Assembly: GCA_040275305.1 (NCBI GenBank)
Contig: JBEOJY010000033.1
Span: 1 to 64,000, forward strand
Direction of reading: 5' to 3'
DNA: 64,000 nt
From: JBEOJY01 sp040275305
GTDB taxonomy: Bacteria; Pseudomonadota; Alphaproteobacteria; UBA9219
The notes beneath the pieces are model-generated. The model was given only the letters and a program-made list of their open reading frames with translations, searched no databases and was not told where the DNA came from. The stretch's first letter is position 1. Each line of letters opens with the position of its first letter. Of the stretch, positions 24,005 through 32,728 are shown in pieces. The translations under genes were made by a program, and so were the position numbers.

Positions 24005-25645
24005 ATGTTTCCGCTTTTCCCTATGTTGCCTCCGTTCCCGTTGTTTCCGGTGTTTTTTTCACCTATGTCCTCTCCGGATGGCGGGGGGGCGTCAGGTGAT
24101 TCGAATCGACCCTCCTTGCTGACTGCTTCTTCCGCAGTGCCACACGTTGTGCCATTTCCTTCCGTTGGGAACACGCAACCTATGGCGAGCTCAGGAGATT
24201 CTTCGGGGGCTTATAAAGCCATTCCTTCCGCATCTACGGAAGGATGGGTGGAGAATCGGACTTTTGACGAGATCGCTATAGGCGAGAGCGCCAAAATGAC
24301 ACGAGAGATTACCAAGCGCGATGTCGATCTGTTCGCCTTGGTATCTGGGGATCTTAACCCAACGCACGTCGATGAGGATTATGCCAAAGATAGCATGCAT
24401 CAGCGGCTGCTGGCGCATAGCCTTTTGAGCGGCGCTATGATTTCGGCTGTGCTCGGCACAAAGTTGCCAGGGGCGGGCACTGTTTATGAGTCGCAGGATC
24501 TTAAGTTCAAGACACCGTTGCATATCGGGGATAAGGCAACAGTTGTCGTGACGGTTAAAGAAAAAGACCCAGTGCGCAAGATTATCGCTATGGACTGTCT
24601 TTGCGTTGATCAAGACGGGCGGGAGATTATGACTGGAACGGCGCGTGTTTTTGCGCCGGTTGAGAAAGTCAAGCGCCCGCCTGTAGAAATGGCGGAAGTT
24701 GAGCTGCTGCATCACAATCGTTTGCGCCAGCTGATACAACAAGCGAAGCAGTATCCGCCTTTATCGACAGCAATCGTACATCCCTGCGATGCCGTTTCGC
24801 TCGAAGGCATGGATCAGGCTGCGCGTGAGGGGCTTATCAAGCCCATATTGATCGGGCCGGAAGACAAGATTCGCGAGGCTGCGCAGAAAGCGGGGGTCAA
24901 GATCAGCGATTATGAGTTGATTGATGTTCCTCACAGCGTTGCGGCTGCGCAGAAGTCTGTCGAGCTGGCGCGAGATGGCAAGGTAGGGGCGTTAATGAAG
25001 GGTAGCCTCCATACCGATGAAATCATGGCCGCTATTGTCGCGCGCAATAGCGGGCTTCGCACCGGGCGACGCATGAGCCATGTGTTCGTGATGGATGTTC
25101 CGTCCTACAAATGGCCGCTTTTCATTACCGATATGGCCATTAATATCGCCCCAACTTTGATGGAGAAGAAGGATATTTGCCAGAACGCGCTGGATCTTGC
25201 GAACGCTTTCGGCATTGAGAATCCGAAGCTTGCGATTCTTGCGGCGACCGAGACGATCAACTATTCCATGCCGGCGACGCTTGACGCCGCCGCGCTGTGC
25301 AAGATGGCGCAGCGCAAGCAGATTACGGGCGGCACGCTTGATGGGCCGCTTGCTTTCGACAATGCGATCAGCGCGGAGGCGGCGAAGATCAAAGGCATCG
25401 TTTCTCCTGTGGCGGGACAGGCCGATATTCTGATGACTCCAAATATCGAGTCGGCAAACATGTTGGCAAAGCAGCTGACTTATCTGGCTGCTGCGGAAGC
25501 GGCGGGAATCGTTCTTGGAGCGGGCGTTCCGGTCATTTTGACGAGCCGAGCGGATAGCGCGCAAACGCGCCTTGCTTCGGCGGCTTTGGCCGTGATTTCG
25601 ATGGCAGGACAACGGGCTAGACTGGCAGCCAAAGTGGCGGGGTGA
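24005..25645 (+). CDS. MaoC-like hydratase fused to phosphate acetyl/butyryltransferase
   Basis: Two domains. Residues ~80-195 form a MaoC hot-dog hydratase (FALVSGDLNPTHVDEDYA carries the Asp/His pair). Residues ~205-545 form a phosphotransacetylase/phosphotransbutyrylase domain (MKGSLHTDEIMAAIV, IAPTLMEKKDICQNALDLA, AGQADILMTPNIESANMLAKQL). The fusion is known as a bifunctional enoyl-CoA hydratase/phosphate acetyltransferase. The ATG at 24005 is chosen for its AAGGAG eight bases upstream; the frame opens earlier at 23924. The ~75-residue N-terminal extension starts with a hydrophobic Phe/Pro/Leu repeat (MFPLFPMLPPFPLFPVFF) and continues as Ser/Pro-rich linker. The stop overlaps the acetate kinase region, so the pair makes acyl-phosphate and ATP. 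Confidence 0.88.
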   Translation: MFPLFPMLPPFPLFPVFFSPMSSPDGGGASGDSNRPSLLTASSAVPHVVPFPSVGNTQPMASSGDSSGAYKAIPSASTEGWVENRTFDEIAIGESAKMTREITKRDVDLFALVSGDLNPTHVDEDYAKDSMHQRLLAHSLLSGAMISAVLGTKLPGAGTVYESQDLKFKTPLHIGDKATVVVTVKEKDPVRKIIAMDCLCVDQDGREIMTGTARVFAPVEKVKRPPVEMAEVELLHHNRLRQLIQQAKQYPPLSTAIVHPCDAVSLEGMDQAAREGLIKPILIGPEDKIREAAQKAGVKISDYELIDVPHSVAAAQKSVELARDGKVGALMKGSLHTDEIMAAIVARNSGLRTGRRMSHVFVMDVPSYKWPLFITDMAINIAPTLMEKKDICQNALDLANAFGIENPKLAILAATETINYSMPATLDAAALCKMAQRKQITGGTLDGPLAFDNAISAEAAKIKGIVSPVAGQADILMTPNIESANMLAKQLTYLAAAEAAGIVLGAGVPVILTSRADSAQTRLASAALAVISMAGQRARLAAKVAG

Positions 25646-25650
25646 TTGCG

Positions 25651-26847
25651 ATGTCGGATAACTACATTCTTGTTTTGAACAGCGGTTCTTCAAGCCTGAA
25701 ATTCGCTCTCTATACGCTGGAGTATCATCACTGCGTTGGGCAAGGATCGGTGACTGGCATTGGACAGAGCAAGGCTACGCTTAAGACCAAAGGGCCTATT
25801 TTTGAGAATTCAGGGCAGGCGCAATTATCGCTTTCGGGCGATTGTTCGAGCGTTTCTCAGGCTGTCAATGTGTTGATGACGTGGCTGGAGTCTGTTTTGC
25901 CGCCGAACTCGTTCGGCGCGGTTGGGCATCGGGTGGTGCATGGCGGTCAACTTAAGAATCACTGCAAGGTCACGTCCGAGGTTGTCACCTACCTTCGTTC
26001 GTTGACCTCGCTTGCGCCTCTGCATCAGCCTTATAATCTTGAGGCGATTGAGCAGATCATGCGCACAAGGCCGAATGTGCCGCAGGTCGCCTGTATGGAC
26101 ACGATCTTCCATTCGAATATGCCAATGCTGCACAGGCGCTTTGGGTTGCCTCGCGCGATGCATGACAAGGGCATTATGCGCTATGGTTTTCATGGGCTAT
26201 CCTATGAGTATATCGCGGGCAGGCTGGAGCGTTTGTCGCATAGAGGATTCGCTGGTCGCACGATTGTAGCGCATCTTGGGAGCGGATCGAGCCTTTGCGC
26301 CTTGAAGGGCGGGAAAAGCATCGACACTTCGCTTGGGTTTTCAACGCTTGACGGACTCATGATGGGCACGCGGCCTGGCTCACTTGATGCGGGCGTGATT
26401 CTTTATTTTCTACAAGAGCTCAAGATGGACGCGAAAGCTCTTGAGAAGCTACTTTACAAGGAATCCGGTTTACTTGGCGTCTCTGGCGTCAGCGCGGACA
26501 TGATTACTTTGCAGCAAAGCGATAAGCCGGAAGCTAAGGACGCGATTGATTTGTTCTGCCATAAGATCGTACGTGAGGCCGGAGCGCTGATTAGCGTTCT
26601 TGGCGGGTTGGATGCGTTTGTATTTACGGGCGGCATGGGCGAGCATTCGTCCATGATTCGCTCGAAGGTTATAGATGGTCTAAAATGGATGGGGCTGGAA
26701 TTCTCAAACCGTTCGCGCAATGCTTCAGTGCCTGATGGTCAGGAAGTGCTTTTGTCTCCGCCGCAAAACGCGGTTGAGGTTTGGGCTGTTCCCACTGACG
26801 AGGAAGCGATTATCGTCCGTCATACCTGTAAGCTCGCGTTCGCCTAG
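25651..26847 (+). CDS. ackA: Acetate/butyrate kinase
   Basis: Transfers phosphate from acyl-phosphate to ADP, the ATP-forming partner of the preceding phosphotransacylase. About 399 residues: N-terminal ILVLNSGSSSLKFALY, VGHRVVHGG, MDTIFHSNMP, RYGFHGLSYEYIAGRL, the ATPase-core block IVAHLGSGSSLCALKGGKSIDTSLGFSTLDGLMMGTRPGSLDAGV (part), and VFTGGMGEHSSMIRSKV. The ATG at 25651 is preceded by GGGGTGA; a GTG at 25642 that overlaps the upstream stop by four bases is an alternative. The length and motifs are those of acetate kinases, but butyrate or propionate use cannot be excluded. Confidence 0.93.
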   Translation: MSDNYILVLNSGSSSLKFALYTLEYHHCVGQGSVTGIGQSKATLKTKGPIFENSGQAQLSLSGDCSSVSQAVNVLMTWLESVLPPNSFGAVGHRVVHGGQLKNHCKVTSEVVTYLRSLTSLAPLHQPYNLEAIEQIMRTRPNVPQVACMDTIFHSNMPMLHRRFGLPRAMHDKGIMRYGFHGLSYEYIAGRLERLSHRGFAGRTIVAHLGSGSSLCALKGGKSIDTSLGFSTLDGLMMGTRPGSLDAGVILYFLQELKMDAKALEKLLYKESGLLGVSGVSADMITLQQSDKPEAKDAIDLFCHKIVREAGALISVLGGLDAFVFTGGMGEHSSMIRSKVIDGLKWMGLEFSNRSRNASVPDGQEVLLSPPQNAVEVWAVPTDEEAIIVRHTCKLAFA

Positions 26848-26849
26848 TT

Positions 26850-27254
26850 ATGGGCGATGTTGATTTGTCGGTTGTGGACTTTCTTTGGTTCAGGGGCTTG
26901 GCTGGTATCGTGGTGGGGCTTTGTCTCGGTAGTTTCGTGACGATGCTTAGCCATAGATTGCCCCGAAAACAGTCGATTATAAGGCCAGCTTCGCGTTGCG
27001 CAAATTGTGGCGCCGCGCTTGGCGTTTGGGACTTGTTTCCTGTTTTTTCTTGGTTATTTCTGCGTGGACGCTGTCGGCGGTGCGGCGTGGCGATTAGCGT
27101 CCGTTATCCCATAATTGAGCTGGTTACGGCGTTGGGGGCTTTGGCTCTTTTTATAAGCATTGGCTTTGATTTGTTGCTTTTTCCAGCACTTATGGCGCTC
27201 ATCGCTGTTGTCTGCTTTATTACAATTTGGCTTGAGAACTCGCGTTCGCGTTGA
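26850..27254 (+). CDS. Truncated prepilin peptidase-like protein (N-terminal domain only)
   Basis: A 134-residue protein that begins 2 bases after ackA. It resembles the N-terminal part of A24 prepilin peptidases: a membrane helix with the phrase LCLGSFVTMLSHRLPR, then the zinc-type four-cysteine loop CANCGAALGVWDLFPVFSWLFLRGRCRRCG (written in part), then ISVRYPIIELVTALGA and one or two more helices. The aspartate-containing peptidase domain (GxxD...FxxGxGD) is absent, so proteolytic activity is not expected. It could be a stand-alone N-methylation-like domain or the remains of a full peptidase whose 3' part was lost. No frameshifted remainder is visible downstream. Confidence 0.75.
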   Translation: MGDVDLSVVDFLWFRGLAGIVVGLCLGSFVTMLSHRLPRKQSIIRPASRCANCGAALGVWDLFPVFSWLFLRGRCRRCGVAISVRYPIIELVTALGALALFISIGFDLLLFPALMALIAVVCFITIWLENSRSR

Positions 27255-27373
27255 GTTTCCGGTCTCGCCCGCTTTGCCATGGATATTGAGCCTCTTGGTT
27301 GTTTGAGGGGTTTCCTCTATAGTCATTAGCTGTTTGTTTGATTTTTATACCTTCTGGATACGGAGTGGGTTGG

Positions 27374-28366
27374 ATGGTTTCCGTTACAGCGCAACAGCGG
27401 GCTGAGATTGAGGCTCAAAGAGGAAAGTCGGCTTCGACGCGCCGCGCAACCGTTCCGGCGCTGGAGGATGCGTTGTATGAGGCGTTTCCTGTGCTGGATC
27501 ATGGCTTTGTCCGCGTTGTCGATTATATGGGCGACGACAACGCGATTGTGCAGGCCGCGCGCGTGTCCTATGGCATGGGCACCAAGAAGGTCAACGAGGA
27601 TGCTGGCTTAATCAACTATCTTCTGCGCCATGCGCATACGACTCCGTTCGAAATGTGCGAGATCAAATATCATGTGAAGCTGCCTATTTTCGTCGCGCGT
27701 CAATGGATTCGTCACCGCACTGCGAATGTCAACGAGTATTCGGCTCGCTATTCGATCCTTGATAAGGAGTTCTATCTTCCTCCGGTTCAGCAAATCGCGG
27801 CGCAATCGACAGTCAATAATCAAGGGCGCGGAAAAGCGTTGGGGGCGGAAGATTCTGCGCGGGTGCTTGATCTGTTACGCGAGGATGCCGAGCGGTGTTA
27901 TAGCAGCTATAAAGAGTTGCTGAACGAAAACGAAAACGGGGAAGCTTTGGATTCTAATCGTTCAGGTTTGGCGCGCGAACTGGCACGAATGGATTTGACG
28001 CTGAATTATTATACACAGTGGTACTGGAAAATTGATCTCCATAATTTGATGCATTTCTTGCGGCTACGGGCTGATTCGCATGCGCAGTATGAGATTCGCG
28101 TCTATGCGGAAAAGATGCTCGATTTGATGAAGCTATGGGTGCCCCTGACTTATGAGGCGTTCAAGGCATATAAGCTTGGCGCGGCAACGATTTCCGCCCA
28201 AGGCATGGGTATTGTTCGCGCATTACTTAATGGAGAGGCGGTATCGCACGAAGCTAGCGGTATGTCTAAGCGTGAGTGGATGGAATTGATGGTTCTTCTT
28301 GGGCGTTCTCCCGACGGGACTAGTTTAGGCGATAACCAAGGGTCTACATTAAGGAAAATAGCATGA
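27374..28366 (+). CDS. thyX: FAD-dependent thymidylate synthase ThyX
   Basis: ThyX methylates dUMP to dTMP with reduced flavin and methylene-tetrahydrofolate, independent of ThyA. The 330-residue protein starts at ATG 27374 (GGAG eight bases upstream). The signature RHR-x7-E-x3-RY is present as RHRTANVNEYSARY at residues 113-126, with downstream IDLHNLMHFLRLRADSHAQYEIRVYA (part). At 330 residues it is longer than minimal ThyX (~220) with an extended N-terminus and insertions, as in many alphaproteobacteria. The stop overlaps the pdxS start by four bases (ATGA). Confidence 0.95.
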   Translation: MVSVTAQQRAEIEAQRGKSASTRRATVPALEDALYEAFPVLDHGFVRVVDYMGDDNAIVQAARVSYGMGTKKVNEDAGLINYLLRHAHTTPFEMCEIKYHVKLPIFVARQWIRHRTANVNEYSARYSILDKEFYLPPVQQIAAQSTVNNQGRGKALGAEDSARVLDLLREDAERCYSSYKELLNENENGEALDSNRSGLARELARMDLTLNYYTQWYWKIDLHNLMHFLRLRADSHAQYEIRVYAEKMLDLMKLWVPLTYEAFKAYKLGAATISAQGMGIVRALLNGEAVSHEASGMSKREWMELMVLLGRSPDGTSLGDNQGSTLRKIA

Positions 28367-29256
28367 CCGAGACGAAAACTGAAAGCAGGTTCGAACTCAA
28401 CGCCCAACTCGCGCAGATGCTCAAGGGCGGCGTTATCATGGACGTGACGAATGTCGAGCAGGCGCGGATCGCTCAGGAAGCCGGGGCGGTCGCGGTGATG
28501 GCGTTGGAGCGCGTGCCATCGGATATTCGCAAGGATGGTGGCGTGGCTCGCATGTCCGATCCCTCGATGATAAAGGCGATCAAGCAGGCGGTTACTATTC
28601 CTGTGATGGCCAAGGCGCGGATCGGACATTTCGTCGAGGCGCAAATTCTTCAAGCGCTCAAGATCGATTATATCGACGAGAGCGAAGTCCTGACTCCGGC
28701 GGATGAGGAGTGCCATATTGATAAAGCGATCTTCTCCATTCCTTTCGTGTGTGGCGCGCGTAACCTTGGCGAGGCGGTGCGTCGCATCGCAGAAGGCGCG
28801 GCGATGATACGCACGAAAGGCGAGGCAGGCACGGGGAATGTCGTGGAGGCGGTTCGCCATATGCGCACGATGAATCGCGAGATTCGCCAGTTGACCGGGT
28901 TGCCAAAGGAAGAAGTCATTACATTTGCTAAGAATAATGGCGTGCCATACGAGCTTGCTTTGCAGATTCAGAAACTTGGACGTTTGCCTGTGGTGAATTT
29001 CGCAGCGGGGGGCATCGCGACTCCGGCAGATGCGGCGTTGATGATGCAGCTGGGTTGCGACGGCGTGTTCGTTGGGTCGGGCATTTTCAAATCTTCCGAT
29101 CCGGCGCGGCGGGCGCGGGCTATCGTCAAGGCCGTCGCTTATTTTAATGATTCGCAAAAGTTGCTCGAAGCTTCAATGGATCTGGGGGGCGCTATGCAGG
29201 GGATCGAGATCGGCAAGATCGCGCCCCATGAACGGCTGGCTGGACGCGGATGGTAG
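28363..29256 (+). CDS. pdxS: Pyridoxal 5'-phosphate synthase subunit PdxS
   Basis: The lyase subunit that builds PLP from ribose 5-phosphate, glyceraldehyde 3-phosphate and ammonia. The 297-residue TIM barrel has GGVIMDVTNVEQARIAQEAGAVAVMALERVPSDIR (part), Schiff-base K84 in VMAKARIGHFVEA, and K152 in MIRTKGEAGTGNVVEAVRHMR. The C-terminal block MQLGCDGVFVGSGIFKSSDP is also conserved. It is coupled to thyX upstream (ATGA overlap) and to pdxT downstream (overlap of 7 bases). This is the deoxyxylulose-independent PLP route; many alphaproteobacteria instead use PdxA/PdxJ, so its presence is a useful trait. Confidence 0.96.
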   Translation: MTETKTESRFELNAQLAQMLKGGVIMDVTNVEQARIAQEAGAVAVMALERVPSDIRKDGGVARMSDPSMIKAIKQAVTIPVMAKARIGHFVEAQILQALKIDYIDESEVLTPADEECHIDKAIFSIPFVCGARNLGEAVRRIAEGAAMIRTKGEAGTGNVVEAVRHMRTMNREIRQLTGLPKEEVITFAKNNGVPYELALQIQKLGRLPVVNFAAGGIATPADAALMMQLGCDGVFVGSGIFKSSDPARRARAIVKAVAYFNDSQKLLEASMDLGGAMQGIEIGKIAPHERLAGRGW

Positions 29257-29906
29257 CTGGAAACCTTCCGGTTATCGGCGTATTGGATCTTCAGGGCGGG
29301 ACGCAAGAGCATCTTGAGCATTTGGGGCATATTTCTGGGTGTGTGGCCAAACCCGTCAAAGCTCCGGATGAACTTCAGGCGCTTAGCGGTCTGATTCTTC
29401 CCGGAGGAGAAAGCACGTGTTTATCGCGCTTGTTTAAGCTCTTTGGGTTGCATGAGGCGATTAAACGCGAGCATTCGCGGGGCATGAAGGTGTGGGGGAC
29501 TTGCGCGGGGGCTATTCTTATCGCGCGGGAAATCATAGACGAGCAACCACATCTAGCCTTGATGGATATTGCGGTTCATCGCAATGCCTTTGGCAGCCAA
29601 ATGGACAGCTTTAACTTGACTGCGAACATTCCTGAGGTCTCCGGGGAGCCGATTCCCCTGACTTTTATTCGGGCTCCAAAAATTGTCAGGGTTGGGCCGG
29701 GCGTGAAGATTCTGCTTCGGCATGAAGATTTTATAGCAGCGGCGGAAGATGATCGTTGCCTTGCGACGGCGTTTCATCCGGAACTTACGTCGGGTTTGGC
29801 GTTTCATCGCTATTTCGCGCATAAATGCGGTGTCAGCAGCGAGTTACATAGCGATCAGATAGAAGGATGGACAGCGCGTAGCTGGATGCAGGTTGCAAGG
29901 GCGTAA
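29250..29906 (+). CDS. pdxT: Pyridoxal 5'-phosphate synthase glutaminase subunit PdxT
   Basis: PdxT releases ammonia from glutamine for PdxS. The 218-residue class I glutaminase has IGVLDLQGGTQEHLEHL at the N-terminus, LPGGESTCLSRL at 50-61, the nucleophile C85 in VWGTCAGAIL, and the His/Glu pair H176/E178 in ATAFHPELT. A ~20-residue C-terminal tail extends beyond the usual end. Start at 29250 overlaps pdxS, the expected arrangement for a 1:1 complex. Confidence 0.95.
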   Translation: MVAGNLPVIGVLDLQGGTQEHLEHLGHISGCVAKPVKAPDELQALSGLILPGGESTCLSRLFKLFGLHEAIKREHSRGMKVWGTCAGAILIAREIIDEQPHLALMDIAVHRNAFGSQMDSFNLTANIPEVSGEPIPLTFIRAPKIVRVGPGVKILLRHEDFIAAAEDDRCLATAFHPELTSGLAFHRYFAHKCGVSSELHSDQIEGWTARSWMQVARA

Positions 29907-29924
29907 AGTAGCAGATGTTCTGCA

Positions 29925-30008
29925 AGAGCCCGCTCATGATCTCGCTGCGCTCCGGTTCTCGAAAAACGTTGAAAATCCTGCGTCGCAGCGAGATCATGAA
30001 CGGGATCT
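29925..30008. repeat. Inverted-repeat element, family E (copy 1, before flgF)
   Basis: An 84-bp element whose ends, AGAGCCCGCTCATGATCTCG and the complement AGATCCCGTTCATGATCTCG, are inverted repeats with two mismatches. The centre is CTCCGGTTCTCGAAAAACG. A longer copy with the same ends and centre lies just after flgH (33496-33640). Confidence 0.7.
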
Positions 30009-30024
30009 AAGGGGCTTGTGAATT

Positions 30025-30040
30025 TGGCATGGGATGTGCA
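30025..30040 (+). promoter_or_regulatory. Sigma-54-type promoter for the flgFGAH operon
   Basis: TGGCATGGGATGTGCA fits the sigma-54 consensus TGGCAC-N5-TTGCA: the invariant GG and GC dinucleotides are 10 bases apart as required, and 10 of 12 defined positions agree. It is 54 bases before the flgF ATG. Sigma-54 control of middle/late flagellar genes is known for Caulobacter and relatives; which activator acts here is not visible. Confidence 0.68.
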
Positions 30041-30093
30041 TTGCGTGAGTGTCTCTAAGTCGAGACGCTAGAAATCCTTTGTGGAATTCCGCG

Positions 30094-30840
30094 ATGTATA
30101 CGTCAAATCTTGTTCTTCTTTCCAATCAGCTGGCGCTTTCGCGCTCGATGGATGTCGTTGCGAACAACGTCGCGAATGCCAACACGAGCGGGTTCAAGCG
30201 CGAAGGCATCGAATTTGATACGTTGGTAAATAGGACTTCGCCACAGCGTACGATCAACTTTGTTTTTGATCGCGCGACATATCGCGATGCTTCGACTGGC
30301 CCGATTGAGGCGACACACAATCCGCTTGACCTTGCTATACAGGGATCGGGATATTTTCAGGTTCAGACGCCTGATGGGTCTACTCGCTATACCCGCGCCG
30401 GGAGCTTTACGCTTAATAGCAGTGGCGAGCTTACGACGCAGGCGGGGTACCCGGTTTTGGGCGACGGTGGACAGCCTGTCACAATTCCTGAATCAGCCTC
30501 GCAGATCAATGTTTCCGGAGACGGCTTTATCACGGCGCGGGTCGGGAGCGAAGCCGCGCTTGCTCAGCTTGGTAAGATAGGCGTTGTCAATTTTGCGAAT
30601 GAAGCTGGGTTGGAGGCTATTGGGAACGGGCTGTATGCAGCTTCCGAGGCTCCTCAGCCGTCAGCAAGCGGTTCCATCGTTCAGGGCGCTCTTGAGCAAT
30701 CAAATGTGCAGCCCGTTACTGAAATTACCAACATGATCAAGATTATGCGGGCTTACGAGCAGTCCGCCAGTCTCATTGGCCAAAGCAATACGCTGCAAAA
30801 AGAAGCCATTGCTAGGCTTTCGAAAACTTCGCTCAGTTAA
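30094..30840 (+). CDS. flgF: Flagellar proximal rod protein FlgF
   Basis: FlgF forms part of the flagellar rod crossing the periplasm. From ATG 30094 the protein has 248 residues, with the rod/hook N-terminal block SNQLALSRSMDVVANNVANANTSGFKREG (part), central GPIEATHNPLDLAIQGSGYFQVQTPDGSTRYTRAGSF (part), and C-terminal EITNMIKIMRAYEQSASLIGQSNTLQKEAIARL (part). The earlier in-frame start at 30049 is rejected because family members begin a few residues before the SxQxAL segment. It heads flgF-flgG-flgA-flgH, the order found in Caulobacter-like genomes, behind a sigma-54-like promoter. Confidence 0.93.
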   Translation: MYTSNLVLLSNQLALSRSMDVVANNVANANTSGFKREGIEFDTLVNRTSPQRTINFVFDRATYRDASTGPIEATHNPLDLAIQGSGYFQVQTPDGSTRYTRAGSFTLNSSGELTTQAGYPVLGDGGQPVTIPESASQINVSGDGFITARVGSEAALAQLGKIGVVNFANEAGLEAIGNGLYAASEAPQPSASGSIVQGALEQSNVQPVTEITNMIKIMRAYEQSASLIGQSNTLQKEAIARLSKTSLS

Positions 30841-30868
30841 CCATCCTTGAACAATTGGGGACGCAGTC

Positions 30869-31660
30869 ATGATGAGAGCACTTAACATCGGCGCATCGGG
30901 CATGGAAGCCCAGCAGCTCAATGTTGAAGTCATCGCGAATAATATCGCGAATCTGTCGACGACAGGCTTCAAGCGCTCGCGCACGGAGTTTCAAGATTTG
31001 CTTTACCAGAATATGCGCAGCGTCGGTTCGGCTTCGTCCGACACGGGAACTATTTTGCCTTCTGGGTTACAGGTCGGCCTTGGCGTCAGGCCTGCGGCGA
31101 CTTACAGGATTAATGGGCAAGGCAATCTTACGGTCACCAGCAATCCGCTTGATATCGCTGTCAACGGGCTTGGTTACTTTCAGGTGCAGTTGCCTGACGG
31201 CACGACGGCGTACACGCGCGATGGCGCGTTTCAGCTTAACGCAAGCGGACAGATGGTTTCCGCCGATGGTTACACAGTTCTGCCTAATGTTACAGTTCCG
31301 ACTACTGCGACTGCCGTCACGATTAACGCGAGCGGGCAGGTATTAGCGACAATATCGGGACAGTCTTCGCAGCAAACTTTGGGGCAGTTGCAACTCGCTA
31401 ATTTTGTAAATCCGGCGGGGCTGGAGGCCATTGGCAATAACTTGCTTAAGGAAACTCAAGCTTCGGGTTCCCCCACGACGGGCAATCCGCAAAGCTCCAG
31501 TTTTGGCAGCATTGTTCAAGGGTCTTTGGAAACGTCAAATGTGGATGTGGTTTCAGAAGTAACGAACTTGATTACGGCTCAGCGCGCGTATGAAATGAAT
31601 TCCAAAGTTATCAGCACGTCGGATCAGATGTTAAGCACGACCAATCAAATGAAATCGTAA
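30869..31660 (+). CDS. flgG: Flagellar distal rod protein FlgG
   Basis: A 263-residue distal rod subunit. N-terminal MRALNIGASGMEAQQLNVEVIANNIANLSTTGFKR (part) and C-terminal EVTNLITAQRAYEMNSKVISTSDQML (part) are the FlgG coiled-coil ends; the internal SGLQVGLGVRPAATYRINGQGNL is the FlgG-specific extension. It lies 28 bases after flgF and 9 bases before flgA. Confidence 0.96.
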   Translation: MMRALNIGASGMEAQQLNVEVIANNIANLSTTGFKRSRTEFQDLLYQNMRSVGSASSDTGTILPSGLQVGLGVRPAATYRINGQGNLTVTSNPLDIAVNGLGYFQVQLPDGTTAYTRDGAFQLNASGQMVSADGYTVLPNVTVPTTATAVTINASGQVLATISGQSSQQTLGQLQLANFVNPAGLEAIGNNLLKETQASGSPTTGNPQSSSFGSIVQGSLETSNVDVVSEVTNLITAQRAYEMNSKVISTSDQMLSTTNQMKS

Positions 31661-31669
31661 GGTGATGCC

Positions 31670-32704
31670 ATGAAGTTGCGCATTTTTTCCCCCTTACAGA
31701 CCGACAGCCAGACTGCTTTCGTTAGTATGTGGCGACTGGCGCTCATAGCGTGGATGGTGTTTGCGGCTAGTGTGGGATCCCCTACGCCATGCGGGGCCGT
31801 GCAAAGCGTCACATTGAGGCAGGATGTCGAGTTGAAACGCGCGACAGTGCGTTTGTCTGATTTGTTCAACGGCGTGCCATCTGGGATCGACCGTGAAATC
31901 GCGCAGTCTCCCGCTCCATGCCAGAGCGCGGCGTACGATTCGGTTGTGTTGGGGCGGCTTGCAAAAGCCTATCGTTTGGATTGGCAGGTTCGGGATGGCG
32001 CGGCGGATCGTCTCACTGTCAGTTCAGCCTGCGTTCGCATTACCGCCGATTCTATTCGTCAGGCTGTTGTCCGTAAGCTCAAAGACAGCGGCACGCGCGG
32101 CGAAATAGAATTGGCATTTGACCGTAACAATATCGAAGTCGCACTGCCTGTAGAATCCTCAAATCAATTTGATCTGGCAAATTTTTCCTATGACGCGATT
32201 AGCAAAAGATTTTCTGGCGAGATTGCTCCTGTCGGGGGAAGCGTTTCGCGTGGTCGCTATATGATTTCCGGGCGCGTGACAATCAAGCAATTGGTTCCTG
32301 TTTTGGCGAGAAGGCTTGAGACAGGCTCAATGGTTGGCATAAAGGATCTTGATTTGATCGAAGTTGCCGAGGAGCGTATTTCCGGCGCTATCCTGACTGA
32401 AGCGGAAAAGATTGTCGGGCAAGAACTGTGTCGCAGCTTGCCCGCAGGAGAAATGTTGCGCGAGAACGACGTTATGGCTCCGCGCTATGTTCAGCGTGGC
32501 ATGCTTGTGACTATAAAATTCGAAACGGCAAATCTTCAGCTTACGGCGCAGGGGCGCGCTTTGGCAGATGGCGGCAAAGGAGACGTTGTTCGCGTGGTTA
32601 ATACGCAGACAAACCGCATGGTCGAAGGCGTTGTCGAAGGGCTGGGGGTCGTGGCGGTTCAGGCGCAGCCGCTGGCGGCGCAAAAGATGGCGGCGGTCAA
32701 ATAG
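31670..32704 (+). CDS. flgA: Flagellar P-ring chaperone FlgA
   Basis: FlgA is a periplasmic chaperone for P-ring (FlgI) assembly. The 344-residue precursor has a signal/anchor segment (WRLALIAWMVFAASVGSP) and the SAF-type C-terminal domain: VLTEAEKIVGQELCRSLPAGEMLRENDV-like text, RYVQRGMLVTIKFETANLQLTAQGRALADGGKGDVVRVVNTQTNRMVEGVV (part). It is longer than E. coli FlgA (219) because of an extra N-terminal domain, as is common in alphaproteobacteria. AAGGTG precedes the ATG, and flgH follows 24 bases later. Confidence 0.92.
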   Translation: MKLRIFSPLQTDSQTAFVSMWRLALIAWMVFAASVGSPTPCGAVQSVTLRQDVELKRATVRLSDLFNGVPSGIDREIAQSPAPCQSAAYDSVVLGRLAKAYRLDWQVRDGAADRLTVSSACVRITADSIRQAVVRKLKDSGTRGEIELAFDRNNIEVALPVESSNQFDLANFSYDAISKRFSGEIAPVGGSVSRGRYMISGRVTIKQLVPVLARRLETGSMVGIKDLDLIEVAEERISGAILTEAEKIVGQELCRSLPAGEMLRENDVMAPRYVQRGMLVTIKFETANLQLTAQGRALADGGKGDVVRVVNTQTNRMVEGVVEGLGVVAVQAQPLAAQKMAAVK

Positions 32705-32728
32705 ATTTGGCCTTTGAGGAGGCTCATC

